Positions 52,932 to 62,323 of a stretch of 64,000 nucleotides of DNA are shown one piece after another. The DNA comes from Alcanivorax sp. (lineage in GTDB: Bacteria > Pseudomonadota > Gammaproteobacteria > Pseudomonadales > Alcanivoracaceae): positions 3,658,001 to 3,722,000 of the forward strand of contig NZ_CP051240.1 of NCBI RefSeq assembly GCF_017794965.1, written 5' to 3'. The notes beneath the pieces were generated by a model. It was not told the DNA's origin and did not search any database. It was given only the letters and a program-made list of their open reading frames with translations. Positions within the stretch are counted from its first letter, which is position 1. Each line of letters begins with the position of its first letter. Made by a program: the position numbers and the translations under genes.

Positions 52932-53251
52932 TGGGACTGTCCATGGCGACGATTTTAATCGTCATCCACTGATCAAACCCCGCTCGCTGCTCCAGTGGGT
53001 AGCGAGCTTTCCCCTTTTTCTGGTTCATCGCGGACTAGCGGCATAGTGCTGCTTGTGTGGGAAGTTCCGCAAGCTGAATTTCCCGCCAGAGACCGATCTC
53101 ACCCAGGGCGAAGTAAAATGCTGGAAGCGCTCTGCCACCGAGCGCAGCGAATAACCGATGCACCTGCGGAAAGGGGGGCTTTGCCGTAAACCCGCGTTGA
53201 ACTTTTTTCGTACCGCTTCCCTGGTTAATAGCACAGCGTTTTCTTGCGCTA

Positions 53252-53297
53252 CCCCCATGTTTGGGGGGTGATGCGATTGTTCCTGCACTCCTATGCT
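53252..53297 (+). promoter_or_regulatory. C5-N6-G6 dyad and -10 element (site C)
   Basis: CCCCC (53252-53256), ATGTTT, GGGGGG (53263-53268), then TGATG; TATGCT follows after 23 bases (53292-53297). The start codon of the 843-residue lipoprotein is 38 bases further. The rest of 52932-53251 shows no gene. Confidence 0.6.
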
Positions 53298-53335
53298 GAC
53301 GGTATTCATCTCAATCAGGCAGCGTGGGGAAGGGT

Positions 53336-55867
53336 ATGCAGCCAATCAAAGGGAAGTGGATTGTTGGGGCCGGACTGTTGGGAGTGATCCTGACGGTGGC
53401 TGGCTGTGGCGGTGGTGGCAGTAGCAGTAACGGTGGTGCTGTGGATAGCGGTGGACCGGCTGCGCCGGCATCCTCCAGCTTGACCGGAACCGCTGCGGTG
53501 GGGGCGGCGATTCAGACCGGTACAGTTACCGCAGAATGTGCCGATGGCAGTGGTTTTACTTCCACCGTGACCACCAATGCCGATGGCACCTGGAGTGGTG
53601 ATGTCGGCAATGCAGCCCTTCCCTGTGTGCTTACCGTGACCGGGGGCACGCCGGCTGTCACGCTGCGTAGCTATGCCAGCCAGCCGGGGACAATCAACAT
53701 CACCCCGATTACCGACATGGTGCTGGCGCTTACCACCGGCCTGGCAGACGGTAGCTGGATTGCCACACCGGCCAACTGGCCAGATGCCAGCACCATAGCC
53801 AGCAAGAAAACCGAGCTGCTCACCGCCATGACCAATGCCGGTTTTGTGCTGCCTGGAGGTGATCCGTTCAGCACCGCACTGGTGATTGGCGATGCCTGGG
53901 ATCAGGTGCTGGATGCGATCCAGGAGGCCATTGATGATGACCCGTCCATCGCCGATTACAGCGCCCTGCTGAACCTGGTGAAAGACGGCAACCTGAACCA
54001 GTTCCCGGACGCGCCAGAAGACGAAGAACCGGTTGACCCGGAATTACCCGCGAACCTCAACGTACTCACGAATTACGCCGGTACTTACACGGTGATCGGT
54101 AACGGCGAGGGTGACCCGGGTTACTGCGCGAGTTGTGGAAGTGGCACCCGTAATCATGCCCGTGGCACCGTTATCATTTCGGCACAGGGTGATATCGATT
54201 TTGACACCGACATCGGTTTTACCGTTGCCGACATTGTTGAAATTTATGACCGCACCAATGTGGCCACCGACCGTCGTGTCGCAGTGAATTATGGCCAGTC
54301 TGATAGCGACGAGCGCGTACGGGTTTATCTCAATGCGGATGGGGACGTTATGGAAATCATCCATGATGATGGCCAGGGTACCACCACCCGTGCCTTGATT
54401 CAGGAAGACAGTTCGGACCCTGAACCCGAACCCGGTGCAGAGCTATTGGGTATGCGCAATGGGGTAGCGGTAGTGTATGGCGGCAATGTTTGGGCTGTGG
54501 AACAGCCGTTTATCGAGTCCTTCATGGCCACTACGGCTAAGCGGCAGATTCGGGCTAATAACTTTGGCAACGACTACAACATTATCGACACAACGCCGTT
54601 CAATGGAGATGATCTGGCCTGGGTGCAGGTAAATGTCGCCCATGGCGCGCTGGGTACGCAGTTGTGTCTAGACGGCGCAGGGGTATCAATGCTGACCGTC
54701 GACAATAGCGTCAGCCCACCCGTGCAGAAAACCTGGACGGCCACGGCCTGTGAACTGGATGTGGACTATCACTTCAGTAATGGGGCCACCGATGGCCGCA
54801 TCATCAGCGCCACGCTAAGCAACGACAAGGATGATGAACAAATCACCCTGAGCGGTGGCCAGTTCCGGATCTATATCCACACCGGTACTGAAGGCGAAGC
54901 GCCGGCCCTGGCGGACGAGATTCGTTGGGACATGACGATCGATAGTGGTACCCGTGAGATGCGCTCCGGACATTTCCTGGGTGGCCGGCCCTTGCTGGAT
55001 GGCTCACATCCGGATCATGCGCTGAAATTCGAACTGCAGGCCGGCAGCAACAACAACCCCGCGGCAGGCGAATACAGCTGCGACGATGGTGACACCGAAG
55101 TGACCCTGAAGATGGGCTGGATCACCGTTAGCGATCCGCTGTTCAAGTTTCAGAGTGCCAACGGGGGTAATTGCACCGTTACCATCGAGCAAAATGCCGG
55201 GCGCAAGTATATCGGTTCGTACACCGCCACCCTGATGGGGCCCAGCAACGGAGGCGGTGCTGCCTTTGGCTCCGGCCTGGGGACAGGCGATATCGAGCTG
55301 CCGGAAGCGGAGCGGACCCTGGTTGTGCACGGCAAGTTCCGCAACTTCACCACCCAGACCTTCCATGCCGATAATAACGGTGACGATGGTGCACTGGGCA
55401 GTGAGGCGCAGGGCATCAGCATGACCATCGATGAGGGCAGCACCCATTTTGTGGCCGGTGAACGGTTCCTGCTGGCATCGGAGGTCTCTTCCAACGGCAG
55501 CAACGGCTACTTCTTCCGCCTGTTTGATGATCTGGAATCCCCGAATAACCAGATGCGGATGGTGTGGTCCAATATTCCCATGCAGGTCGGCAGCTTTACC
55601 TGCAACACGGATGTGGGTGGCCTGAAACCGACCATGACAATCTCCACCCCGGCCAACATCCCCTACGGTGCCACCTACACCCAGTCAGGCACACAGAACC
55701 TGACTGAAGGGGCGTCCTGCACCATCAACGTGACCAGTGTGAGCGATGGCAAAGTGGAAGGCACCTATATCGCCACGCTGGTGGCGAGGGATATGGGGCC
55801 CGTGTTGCCGGGCAATGATAATGCGATATCGTTGTCAGGTGATTTCCGCTATCCCTACACCCCCTGA
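53336..55867 (+). CDS. Large hypothetical lipoprotein
   Basis: ATG 53336 with GGGGAAGG upstream gives 843 residues; a GTG at 53324 is unlikely because it overlaps the ribosome site. Signal peptide with lipobox TVAGC followed by a Gly/Ser stretch. Residues about 45-125 resemble a carboxypeptidase-regulatory-like or Ig-like beta domain (SSLTGTAAVGAAIQTGTVTA). The rest is Thr/Gly/Asp-rich and strand-rich, with repeated cysteine-bearing blocks (e.g. GEYSCDDGDTEVTLKMG and GSFTCNTDVGGLKPTM). Likely a surface protein. It follows site C, 0.4 kb downstream of the two-component regulator, and is probably a regulon member. Confidence 0.8.
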   Translation: MQPIKGKWIVGAGLLGVILTVAGCGGGGSSSNGGAVDSGGPAAPASSSLTGTAAVGAAIQTGTVTAECADGSGFTSTVTTNADGTWSGDVGNAALPCVLTVTGGTPAVTLRSYASQPGTINITPITDMVLALTTGLADGSWIATPANWPDASTIASKKTELLTAMTNAGFVLPGGDPFSTALVIGDAWDQVLDAIQEAIDDDPSIADYSALLNLVKDGNLNQFPDAPEDEEPVDPELPANLNVLTNYAGTYTVIGNGEGDPGYCASCGSGTRNHARGTVIISAQGDIDFDTDIGFTVADIVEIYDRTNVATDRRVAVNYGQSDSDERVRVYLNADGDVMEIIHDDGQGTTTRALIQEDSSDPEPEPGAELLGMRNGVAVVYGGNVWAVEQPFIESFMATTAKRQIRANNFGNDYNIIDTTPFNGDDLAWVQVNVAHGALGTQLCLDGAGVSMLTVDNSVSPPVQKTWTATACELDVDYHFSNGATDGRIISATLSNDKDDEQITLSGGQFRIYIHTGTEGEAPALADEIRWDMTIDSGTREMRSGHFLGGRPLLDGSHPDHALKFELQAGSNNNPAAGEYSCDDGDTEVTLKMGWITVSDPLFKFQSANGGNCTVTIEQNAGRKYIGSYTATLMGPSNGGGAAFGSGLGTGDIELPEAERTLVVHGKFRNFTTQTFHADNNGDDGALGSEAQGISMTIDEGSTHFVAGERFLLASEVSSNGSNGYFFRLFDDLESPNNQMRMVWSNIPMQVGSFTCNTDVGGLKPTMTISTPANIPYGATYTQSGTQNLTEGASCTINVTSVSDGKVEGTYIATLVARDMGPVLPGNDNAISLSGDFRYPYTP

Positions 55868-55885
55868 AACAGGAAAGTAAGGACT

Positions 55886-55923
55886 AAAAAACACCGGGCA
55901 GTCATGCTGCCCGGTGTTTTTTT
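55886..55923. terminator. Bidirectional Rho-independent terminator
   Basis: AACACCGGGCAG-TCATG-CTGCCCGGTGTT with A6 before and T7 after. It serves the lipoprotein gene and the convergent HMG-CoA lyase gene. Confidence 0.93.
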
Positions 55924-55951
55924 CAACGGGGTTCGGTGCGAATTGTTTTGA

Positions 55952-56887
55952 CTACCACAGACAGGGCGTCTTGCCCTGTTTCTCCTGGGATTCCATCCAG
56001 CTGAGGATGCGCCCGCCCAATGGGCGCTGGGTGGCTTGCTGCGCCAGGGCCACGGCGGCGCGCAGTTTTTCCACATCGATGCCGGTGTTCAGGCCGGCAC
56101 TCTCCAGCAGGTAGACCAGATCTTCCGTGGCCATGTTGCCGGTGGCGCCGGGGGCGAACGGGCAGCCGCCCAGCCCGCCAATGGAGGCATCGAAACGGCG
56201 CACGCCCAGATCCGCCGCGGCCCAGGCCATGGCAGCGGCCAGCCCGCGGGTGTCGTGCAGGTGCACGTAGAATTTCTCCGCGCCGAACTCGCGAATCAGC
56301 GGTGCCATGATGTCCTTCATCTGCTGCGGGTTGCCAGCGCCGATGGTGTCGGCGATGGCCACCTCATCCGAGCCCGCGGCAAACATGCGCTCGCTGAGCT
56401 GCTGCGGCAGGGTTACCGGTACCGGCCCGTCGTAGGGGCAGGCAAAGGCCCCGGAGATATAGGTGCGAGTGGCAATGCCATCGGCCCTGGCCGCCGCGAT
56501 GATGGCTTCGCAGCTCTGCGCCGCCTGTTCCAGGCTCATGCGCAGATTGCGCTCATTGAAGGAATCCGTGGTGGAGAGCACCAGCGCCACGGTGGGGTAG
56601 CCCGCTTCTTTGGCCAGCTGGTAGCCCTTCAGGTTGGGCACCAGGGCCGTGTAGTGTAGAGGGAAGTGCAGGTCCTCCCCTTGCGGCAGCAACCGGGTGA
56701 GGGCAGCGGCATCGGCCATCTGGGGAATGGCCTTGGGGCTGACAAAGCTCACCGGCTCCAGATAACGCATCCCGGCCTCTACCAACAGTTGTGCAAGCCG
56801 TGCCTTGGTCTCGGTGTCCACCGTTACTGGCTGGTTCTGCAGTCCGTCGCGCAGCCCCACTTCGTTGATGATGGCCTGGTCACTCAT
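55952..56887 (-). CDS. mvaB: Hydroxymethylglutaryl-CoA lyase
   Basis: A 311-residue TIM-barrel enzyme that splits HMG-CoA into acetyl-CoA and acetoacetate, the last step of leucine degradation. The metal-binding start NEVGLRDGLQNQ (Asp and following residues) and the HMG-lyase signature GGLGGCPFAPGATGN with the catalytic Cys are present; HLHDTRGLA carries the metal-ligand His residues. It is monocistronic here, with no other leucine genes nearby. Confidence 0.95.
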   Translation of the reverse strand: MSDQAIINEVGLRDGLQNQPVTVDTETKARLAQLLVEAGMRYLEPVSFVSPKAIPQMADAAALTRLLPQGEDLHFPLHYTALVPNLKGYQLAKEAGYPTVALVLSTTDSFNERNLRMSLEQAAQSCEAIIAAARADGIATRTYISGAFACPYDGPVPVTLPQQLSERMFAAGSDEVAIADTIGAGNPQQMKDIMAPLIREFGAEKFYVHLHDTRGLAAAMAWAAADLGVRRFDASIGGLGGCPFAPGATGNMATEDLVYLLESAGLNTGIDVEKLRAAVALAQQATQRPLGGRILSWMESQEKQGKTPCLW

Positions 56888-57049
56888 ACCTTTGTCCTAC
56901 CCGTTAACAGGCCGGTAAGTGTGCCATTGTGCGCAGGCTTGCGCGAGTGGCCAGAACTGACAGGTTCTTGGTGGTTTCGGATTTCAAACCGGGGGCCTCC
57001 TGTGGCAACAATGGCACCATACCGACAATAACCAGGAGCGACCTCGACC

Positions 57050-57712
57050 ATGAGCAGCCCGACCTCCCTTGCCATGCTCAAGCACGTGCACCATGGCGCC
57101 TACCGCTGCCGCGACGCGGAACAGACCCGCTGGTTTTATGAAGATGTACTGGGCCTGCCGCTCACCCTGGCCATGGAATTCGACGAAGAACCCGGCACCG
57201 GCCGCAAGGTGGACTACATGCACCTGTTCTTCCAGATGGGTGACGACAACTTCATCGCCTTCTTCGATGCCCCGGACAGTGCCGATGAAATGCAGTTCCG
57301 GCCTCGTCATGCCTTTGATCTGCATCTGGCGTTTGAAGTGGACACCATGGAGCAACTGAAGGAATGGCGCCGGCGTATCAACAAGGCGGGTCGTCCCTGT
57401 TTCGGGCCGGTGGATCACGACTTCATCCATTCCATCTACTTTGTCGACCCCAACGGTATCCCGCTGGAAATCACCGTGCGTGATCCCAGTTACGACAAGG
57501 TAGTCGAGGCCGATGCCGCCAAGGCCCACGATGCGCTCAAGGCCTGGACCGAAAAGACCCGCGCCCAGAAGGAAGTGCTGTTTGGTGCGGCCCTGGACAT
57601 GCGTGGTATCGACACCAGCAAGACCGATTTCTCCAAGGTGAAGGCGGCCATGGAACAGCAACAGCAAAAACAACAGGAACAACAACAGCAAGAAGAGCAC
57701 AAGGACGCCTGA
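57050..57712 (+). CDS. VOC (glyoxalase/dioxygenase fold) protein with Gln-rich tail
   Basis: A 220-residue protein. Residues about 10-150 form a vicinal-oxygen-chelate domain with the expected metal ligands His (KHVHHGAYR), His in HAFDLHLAF and Glu in IPLEITVRD. The last 35 residues are extremely Gln-rich (about 14 Gln, codons CAA/CAG) and end EEHKDA. It is 2 bases upstream of the hydrolase gene, so the two are co-translated; a combined role in degrading an organic substrate is inferred. The substrate is unknown. Confidence 0.88.
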   Translation: MSSPTSLAMLKHVHHGAYRCRDAEQTRWFYEDVLGLPLTLAMEFDEEPGTGRKVDYMHLFFQMGDDNFIAFFDAPDSADEMQFRPRHAFDLHLAFEVDTMEQLKEWRRRINKAGRPCFGPVDHDFIHSIYFVDPNGIPLEITVRDPSYDKVVEADAAKAHDALKAWTEKTRAQKEVLFGAALDMRGIDTSKTDFSKVKAAMEQQQQKQQEQQQQEEHKDA

Positions 57713-57714
57713 AC

Positions 57715-58875
57715 ATGAGCAAGCTGTACGATCGCACCCCCCACCTGATCGCCTTCACTGAGGAGTCCAAGTTCAAGGACACCTATGCCGGCCCCATGGA
57801 TCTGGTCACCCTGGAAGCCCACTTGCTGACGCCCAAATCCGGACCGGGAAAGACCGTAGTAGTGTTCATGCACCCGGTGGGCGGCGGCGCCTATCTGCCC
57901 ATGGTGTCGGCGCTGGCCAAGGCGGGCTTGTCCGTCATCTACTGCAACAGCCGCTACCGCGGCGCCGACAGTGCCTTGCTCATGGAGAAGGTGGTGGCGG
58001 ATCTGGGAGCCTGCGTGCGCTATGCCAAGGAAAAGCTGGGCTATGAGAAGGTGGTGCTGGGCGGCTGGTCCGGTGGCGGCTCCCTGAGCCTGATGTATCA
58101 GGCGGAAGCAGAGGACCCGCAGATCACCGAGACCCCGGCGGGTGATCCCTATGATCTGGTGGCACAACAGCTGATCCCGGCGGATGGCATCATGTTGCTG
58201 GCGGCCCATGTGTCCCGCGCCATCACCATGACCGAATGGCTGGACCCGTCAGTGAAGGACGAGAACCACCCGGAAGACCGGGAGCTGGAATTGGACATTT
58301 ACCATCCGGACTGCCCCAACCAGCCGCCCTACAGTGACGAGTTTGTGGCCCGCTTCCGACAGGCGCAGATTGACCGCAACCGGCGCATCACCGACTGGGT
58401 GAAGAGCAAGCTGGAGGATTTCCGCAAGCAGGGCCTGCACAGCGAGGAATTCGGTTTTGTGGTGCATCGCACCATGTGCGACGTGCGCTGGCTGGATCCG
58501 GCCCAGGACCCCAACGAGCGCACCCCCGGCAGCTGTTATCTGGGCGACCCCCGAACCGTCAACAACGGCCCGGTGGCCCTGGCCCGGTTCAATACCCTGC
58601 GTGGCTGGCTGAGTCAGTGGAGTTTTGATGATTCCCGCGCCAATGGTCCGGCCTGCGCGGGCCGCATTAGTATTCCTGCACTGGTGATAGGCAACACCGC
58701 CGACAACGCCTGCACGCCCAGCCACACCCTGCGATTGTTTGAGGCTTTCAAACCGGGCCAGGCCGAGCGCCGCGAAATCAAGGGCGCCAACCACTATTAC
58801 TTTGGCCAGCAGGACAAGATGGATGAAGCGGTCAACTGCTGTACGGAGTGGCTGCAGAAACACGATTTGATGTAG
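57715..58875 (+). CDS. Alpha/beta hydrolase paired with VOC protein
   Basis: A 386-residue serine hydrolase. The oxyanion segment is VVVFMHPVGGGAYLP, the nucleophile elbow GGWSGGGSL (Ser119), the acid is in VIGNTADNACTPSH and the base in KGANHYYFG. A long cap (about residues 135-290) lies between the elbow and the acid. The short 57713-57714 gap to the VOC gene implies an operon. It is followed by a GCTGGAC-word heptamer array a few bases after the stop. The substrate is unknown. Confidence 0.87.
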   Translation: MSKLYDRTPHLIAFTEESKFKDTYAGPMDLVTLEAHLLTPKSGPGKTVVVFMHPVGGGAYLPMVSALAKAGLSVIYCNSRYRGADSALLMEKVVADLGACVRYAKEKLGYEKVVLGGWSGGGSLSLMYQAEAEDPQITETPAGDPYDLVAQQLIPADGIMLLAAHVSRAITMTEWLDPSVKDENHPEDRELELDIYHPDCPNQPPYSDEFVARFRQAQIDRNRRITDWVKSKLEDFRKQGLHSEEFGFVVHRTMCDVRWLDPAQDPNERTPGSCYLGDPRTVNNGPVALARFNTLRGWLSQWSFDDSRANGPACAGRISIPALVIGNTADNACTPSHTLRLFEAFKPGQAERREIKGANHYYFGQQDKMDEAVNCCTEWLQKHDLM

Positions 58876-58879
58876 CAAA

Positions 58880-58907
58880 GCTGGACGCCGAATGCCGGTC
58901 GCCTGAC
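58880..58907. repeat. Heptamer array (GCTGGAC word)
   Basis: Four exact 7-mers: GCTGGAC, GCCGAAT, GCCGGTC, GCCTGAC. Begins four bases after the hydrolase stop. Uses the same vocabulary as 15055-15082. No inverted arm follows. Confidence 0.75.
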
Positions 58908-59027
58908 GAGATTGATAACACCATGTCACAAGCCGTCAGCGATCCTGTCCGACAGTTTTACTGTGTGCTGTCCTGACCGTGCCAGTGCTGCTAACTTTGG
59001 CATTCTTCACGAACGAGTAGAGCAATA

Positions 59028-59885
59028 ATGAGCGTGATCCTGTTTTTATTGGCCCTGGTGGTCGCCTATTCGGTGGGCATGACCCTGGTGCTGTATATCT
59101 GCTGGTACTATGACCGCAACAACTTCCCTGAGCAGGCCAAGGTGCCCGATGAGCCTCCCATGCGGGTGTGGGCAGCACTGCTTGCGGTGCTCAAGGAAGC
59201 GGGGTCGCTGCTGTTGCTGTTCCTGCTCTATCCCCTGCGACTGATACACGATGCCTCGCCGGTACGCACCCGCCACCATGCAGAAACCCCGGTGATCCTG
59301 GTGCATGGCTATGGTGGCAACAGCGCCAACTTCCTGCTCATGCAATGGCGCCTGAAATGGCGCGGCTGGTCCAACGTCTATTCAGTGAGCTATACCCCGC
59401 CGCACATCAATGCCCGCAAGCTGTCCCAGCAAGTGGTCGATCATGTGGAGCGTATCCTCAATGCCACCGGCGCCGAAAAAGCCCACCTGGTCTGTCATTC
59501 CATGGGTGGGCCGCTCACCCGTTATGCGCTGAAGAATCTGGGCCTGGCCGGGAAAGTGGACAAGGTGGTCACCCTGGGCAGCCCTCATTACGGTTCCCGT
59601 ATTGCGGCACTGTTCCCGCCGGTGGGCGCCGCTGCCCAGCTGCGCCACAACAGCCCGTTCATCCGTGAACTGGCCAACGGGGAAACCTGCCCCGGCGGTG
59701 CCCGTTACTTCTCCCTGTTCTCCAACATGGACAACTTCATCCTGCCGTCCTCTTCCGCGGTGTTGCATGGCGCAGAAGAGAATGTGCACATCCCCTACCT
59801 GGGCCATGCCTCACTGCTGTACAGCAACCGAGTGCTGGACCAGGTAGAACGCTGCCTGCTCAAGCCGGAGCAGACCAGCGAGTAA
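59028..59885 (+). CDS. Membrane-anchored triacylglycerol lipase-like alpha/beta hydrolase
   Basis: A 285-residue protein with two N-terminal hydrophobic segments (about residues 2-26 and 47-70) that would anchor it in the inner membrane. The lipase domain follows: oxyanion region PVILVHGYGGNSAN (88-101), nucleophile elbow LVCHSMGGPL (Ser158), and a late His in YLGHASLLYS. It resembles Burkholderia/Pseudomonas-type lipases and PGAP1-like esterases. The acid residue is not obvious. It is transcribed alone. Confidence 0.87.
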   Translation: MSVILFLLALVVAYSVGMTLVLYICWYYDRNNFPEQAKVPDEPPMRVWAALLAVLKEAGSLLLLFLLYPLRLIHDASPVRTRHHAETPVILVHGYGGNSANFLLMQWRLKWRGWSNVYSVSYTPPHINARKLSQQVVDHVERILNATGAEKAHLVCHSMGGPLTRYALKNLGLAGKVDKVVTLGSPHYGSRIAALFPPVGAAAQLRHNSPFIRELANGETCPGGARYFSLFSNMDNFILPSSSAVLHGAEENVHIPYLGHASLLYSNRVLDQVERCLLKPEQTSE

Positions 59886-60017
59886 GGCTGCTTGCCTTGT
59901 AGGAGTCCCTCTCGAGGTGCGAACCTGCGGTGAGAGTGGCACTTGCCTGGCAGGCTAAGGCTGGCCTGCAGTTTCATCGCACCGATAAAGGTGTTTGTCC
60001 TCGCCGGACAGGCCCAA

Positions 60018-60166
60018 AGGGGTGTAACGCGACACCCCTCTGGACTCCCCCGCGCCCCGACTCCGTTCGGCCTGCTCCGCAGGCACACTCCGGTACTCAG
60101 GATCTGGCGGACGCAAAAAAGACTCGCTCCGCTCAGACAGGTTTTTTGCTCTACGCCGCCAGATCC
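60018..60166. repeat. Tandem strong hairpins in a 0.6-kb gene-free gap
   Basis: AGGGGTGT-AACGCG-ACACCCCT (60018-60039) is followed by an 11-base stem GGATCTGGCGG (60100-60110) pairing with 60156-60166, whose loop is flanked by A6 and T6. The gap 59886-60492 also has REP-like sequence at 59898 and 60252 and a 9-mer repeat at 60342-60368. It could be a non-coding RNA or a repeat cluster; no coding frame is convincing. Confidence 0.5.
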
Positions 60167-60251
60167 TTGCGTTCCTCGACTCACTCTAACGGGGAGTCTC
60201 CATTCTGAGATGACGGTGCAATCCGGGCTAAGAACGTCTCAATATTTTGGC

Positions 60252-60368
60252 CGTAGGAGCTTGCCTGCAAGCGATCCCCACCAGGTCTGGGAGCGAGACC
60301 AATGCAGAGCCCCCTGGAAGCATGCAGAGGCATACCGTTTTCTCAGTGAACTCTGTGTCCTCTGTGGT
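60252..60368. repeat. REP-like unit and 9-mer repeat upstream of osmC
   Basis: CCGTAGGAGCTTGCCTGCAA begins a REP-like half-palindrome. CTCAGTGAACTCTGTGTCCT with the rest of a 27-base unit at 60342-60368 is the inverse of the repeat at 49717. Confidence 0.55.
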
Positions 60369-60492
60369 AGAAATTCTCCCTCTCACCCATCAAACCTTGA
60401 CGACCATCAAGATCGACTCAAGTCGAGTTGCCTTTGCGGCTATTCCGGATCATGGTTGAAGTATCAGCCATCGTTGAAAAAGGAAGCGCGCA

Positions 60493-60942
60493 ATGAGTGA
60501 GTATGGAGCTACGGTTGCCTGGCATCTGAAACCGGATACCCCTTTCGACTACGAAACCTTCAACCGAGACCACGAGTGGACCCTGGGCGGCGGGGAAGTG
60601 GTACAGGCATCGGCCTCGCCGGACTTCTTCGGCAGCGGCAGCAAGGTCAACCCGGACGAAGCCGTGGTGGCGGCCACTTCCAGCTGCCACATGCTCACGT
60701 TCCTTTCCATTGCCGCCAAGCGAGGCCTCAAGGTGCTCAGCTACATCGACCAGCCCTCAGGCACGGTGGAAAAGAACGCGGACGGTCGTATGGCCATCAC
60801 CCGTATCGTGCTGCGTCCCCGGGTGGTGTTCGACGATGCAGATATGGACGGCCCGGCCCTGGAAAAACTCCACGACAGTGCCCACCGCAACTGTTTTGTG
60901 GCCAATTCCCTCAACTCGGACGTGGTGATCGAGCCGGCCTGA
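60493..60942 (+). CDS. OsmC/Ohr family peroxiredoxin-like protein
   Basis: A 149-residue protein of the OsmC superfamily. The two redox cysteines are Cys65 (TSSCHMLTFL) and Cys134 (HRNCFVANS), with the conserved Glu57 in NPDEAVVAA. It likely reduces organic hydroperoxides. The start at 60493 has AAGGAAGCGCGC upstream. It is monocistronic and lies upstream of an acyl-CoA dehydrogenase gene. Confidence 0.92.
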   Translation: MSEYGATVAWHLKPDTPFDYETFNRDHEWTLGGGEVVQASASPDFFGSGSKVNPDEAVVAATSSCHMLTFLSIAAKRGLKVLSYIDQPSGTVEKNADGRMAITRIVLRPRVVFDDADMDGPALEKLHDSAHRNCFVANSLNSDVVIEPA

Positions 60943-61112
60943 TGAGCGCACAGGCGGCCCTGGGGGCCGCCCACTGACCTGCCCGGGTATACAAAAGACT
61001 GAATGGTCACCCCGGGTTGATGTGAGCCTCACGGCATCCCGCTAGAATGTTGGCCATAATTTGCCGGCACGGACCCGTCCGTGCACGTTAATGACCAACA
61101 GGAAGAGCCAGT

Positions 61113-62252
61113 ATGCTTGATCAGAACGAAATCGAACTGTTCCGCGACAACGTCAAGAAATTCCTCGAAAACGAAGTGGCCCCCCACTACGACCAGTGGG
61201 AAAAGGACGAGAAATTCCCCCGCGAACTGTGGAACAAGATGGGCGAGAACGGCCTGCTGTGCGTGGACGTGCCGGAAGAATACGGCGGCTTCGGTGCCAC
61301 CTTCACCCTGTCAGCAGTGATTATCGAAGAAGCCTCACGGGCTGGCTACGGCGCCCTGGCCTCCAACCTGTCCGTGCACTCGGATATCGTCGCCCCCTAC
61401 ATCCTCCACCTGGGCACCGAAGAGCAGAAGCAGACCTGGCTGCCGAAAATGGTCAGTGGTGAAGCCGTGGGCGCCATCGGCATGACCGAGCCGGGCGCCG
61501 GTTCCGACCTGCAGGGCATGAAGACCCGTGCCGACAAGGACGGTGAAGGCTACAGCATCAATGGCCAGAAGACCTTCATCACCAACGGCCAACACTGTGA
61601 TGTGATCGTACTGGCCACCAAGACCGACCCCAACGCCGGGTCCAAAGGCATGACCCTGTTCACCGTGGACTGCACCCTGCCGGGCTTCTCCCGCGGGCGT
61701 AACCTGGAAAAAATGGGCCACCACGCCGCCGATACCTCCGAGCTGTTTTTCGAAGACGTGAAAGTGGGCGCTGACCAGATCCTCGGTGGTGAAGGCAAAG
61801 GCTTTGCCAACCTGATGAACGAACTGCCCCGCGAACGCCTGATCCTGGCCCTGGGTGCTGTGGCCGCCTGTGAAGGCATGATCGAGCGCACCATTGAATA
61901 CACCCAGGAGCGCATGGCCTTCGGTCAGCCGATCAGCAAGTTCCAGAACACCCGTTACGTGCTGGCGGATCTGCACGCCCAGACCCAGATCAACAAGGCA
62001 TTCTGCAGCCAGTGCACCACCGAATACGACAAGGGCGAACTGAGCACCACCAACGCCTCCATCGCCAAGCTCACCACCACCGAGCTGCAGGGCGTGGTTG
62101 CCGACAAGTGTCTGCAACTGTTCGGTGGCTACGGCTACATGCAGGAATACCCGATCTCCCGTGACTACGTGGATGCCCGCATCCAGCGCATCTACGGCGG
62201 CACCAGCGAGATCATGAAGGAAATTATCTCCCGGGATATCCTGGGCCGGTAA
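61113..62252 (+). CDS. Acyl-CoA dehydrogenase
   Basis: A 379-residue flavoenzyme of fatty-acid beta-oxidation. The FAD and substrate motifs GAIGMTEPGAGSDLQGMKT and KTFITNGQHCDVIVLATKT are present. The C-terminal RIQRIYGGTSEIMKEIISRD carries the position of the catalytic Glu/Gly motif of long- versus short-chain enzymes. It dehydrogenates acyl-CoA to enoyl-CoA and passes electrons to ETF. The chain length is not decided. It is monocistronic, followed by a clear terminator. Confidence 0.95.
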   Translation: MLDQNEIELFRDNVKKFLENEVAPHYDQWEKDEKFPRELWNKMGENGLLCVDVPEEYGGFGATFTLSAVIIEEASRAGYGALASNLSVHSDIVAPYILHLGTEEQKQTWLPKMVSGEAVGAIGMTEPGAGSDLQGMKTRADKDGEGYSINGQKTFITNGQHCDVIVLATKTDPNAGSKGMTLFTVDCTLPGFSRGRNLEKMGHHAADTSELFFEDVKVGADQILGGEGKGFANLMNELPRERLILALGAVAACEGMIERTIEYTQERMAFGQPISKFQNTRYVLADLHAQTQINKAFCSQCTTEYDKGELSTTNASIAKLTTTELQGVVADKCLQLFGGYGYMQEYPISRDYVDARIQRIYGGTSEIMKEIISRDILGR

Positions 62253-62275
62253 CCCCCTCGGGTTGGCGAATAAAG

Positions 62276-62301
62276 AAACGCGGCTTCGGCCGCGTTTTTT
62301 T
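62276..62301 (+). terminator. Rho-independent terminator of the acyl-CoA dehydrogenase gene
   Basis: AAACGCGG-CTTCGG-CCGCGTTTTTTT. Just downstream lie AGCTTTG/AGCTGTG/AGCTATG 7-mers (62324-62344) and a REP-like fragment (62375-62400). Confidence 0.93.
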
Positions 62302-62323
62302 ATGGCTGGGAAAAACAGCGGCG

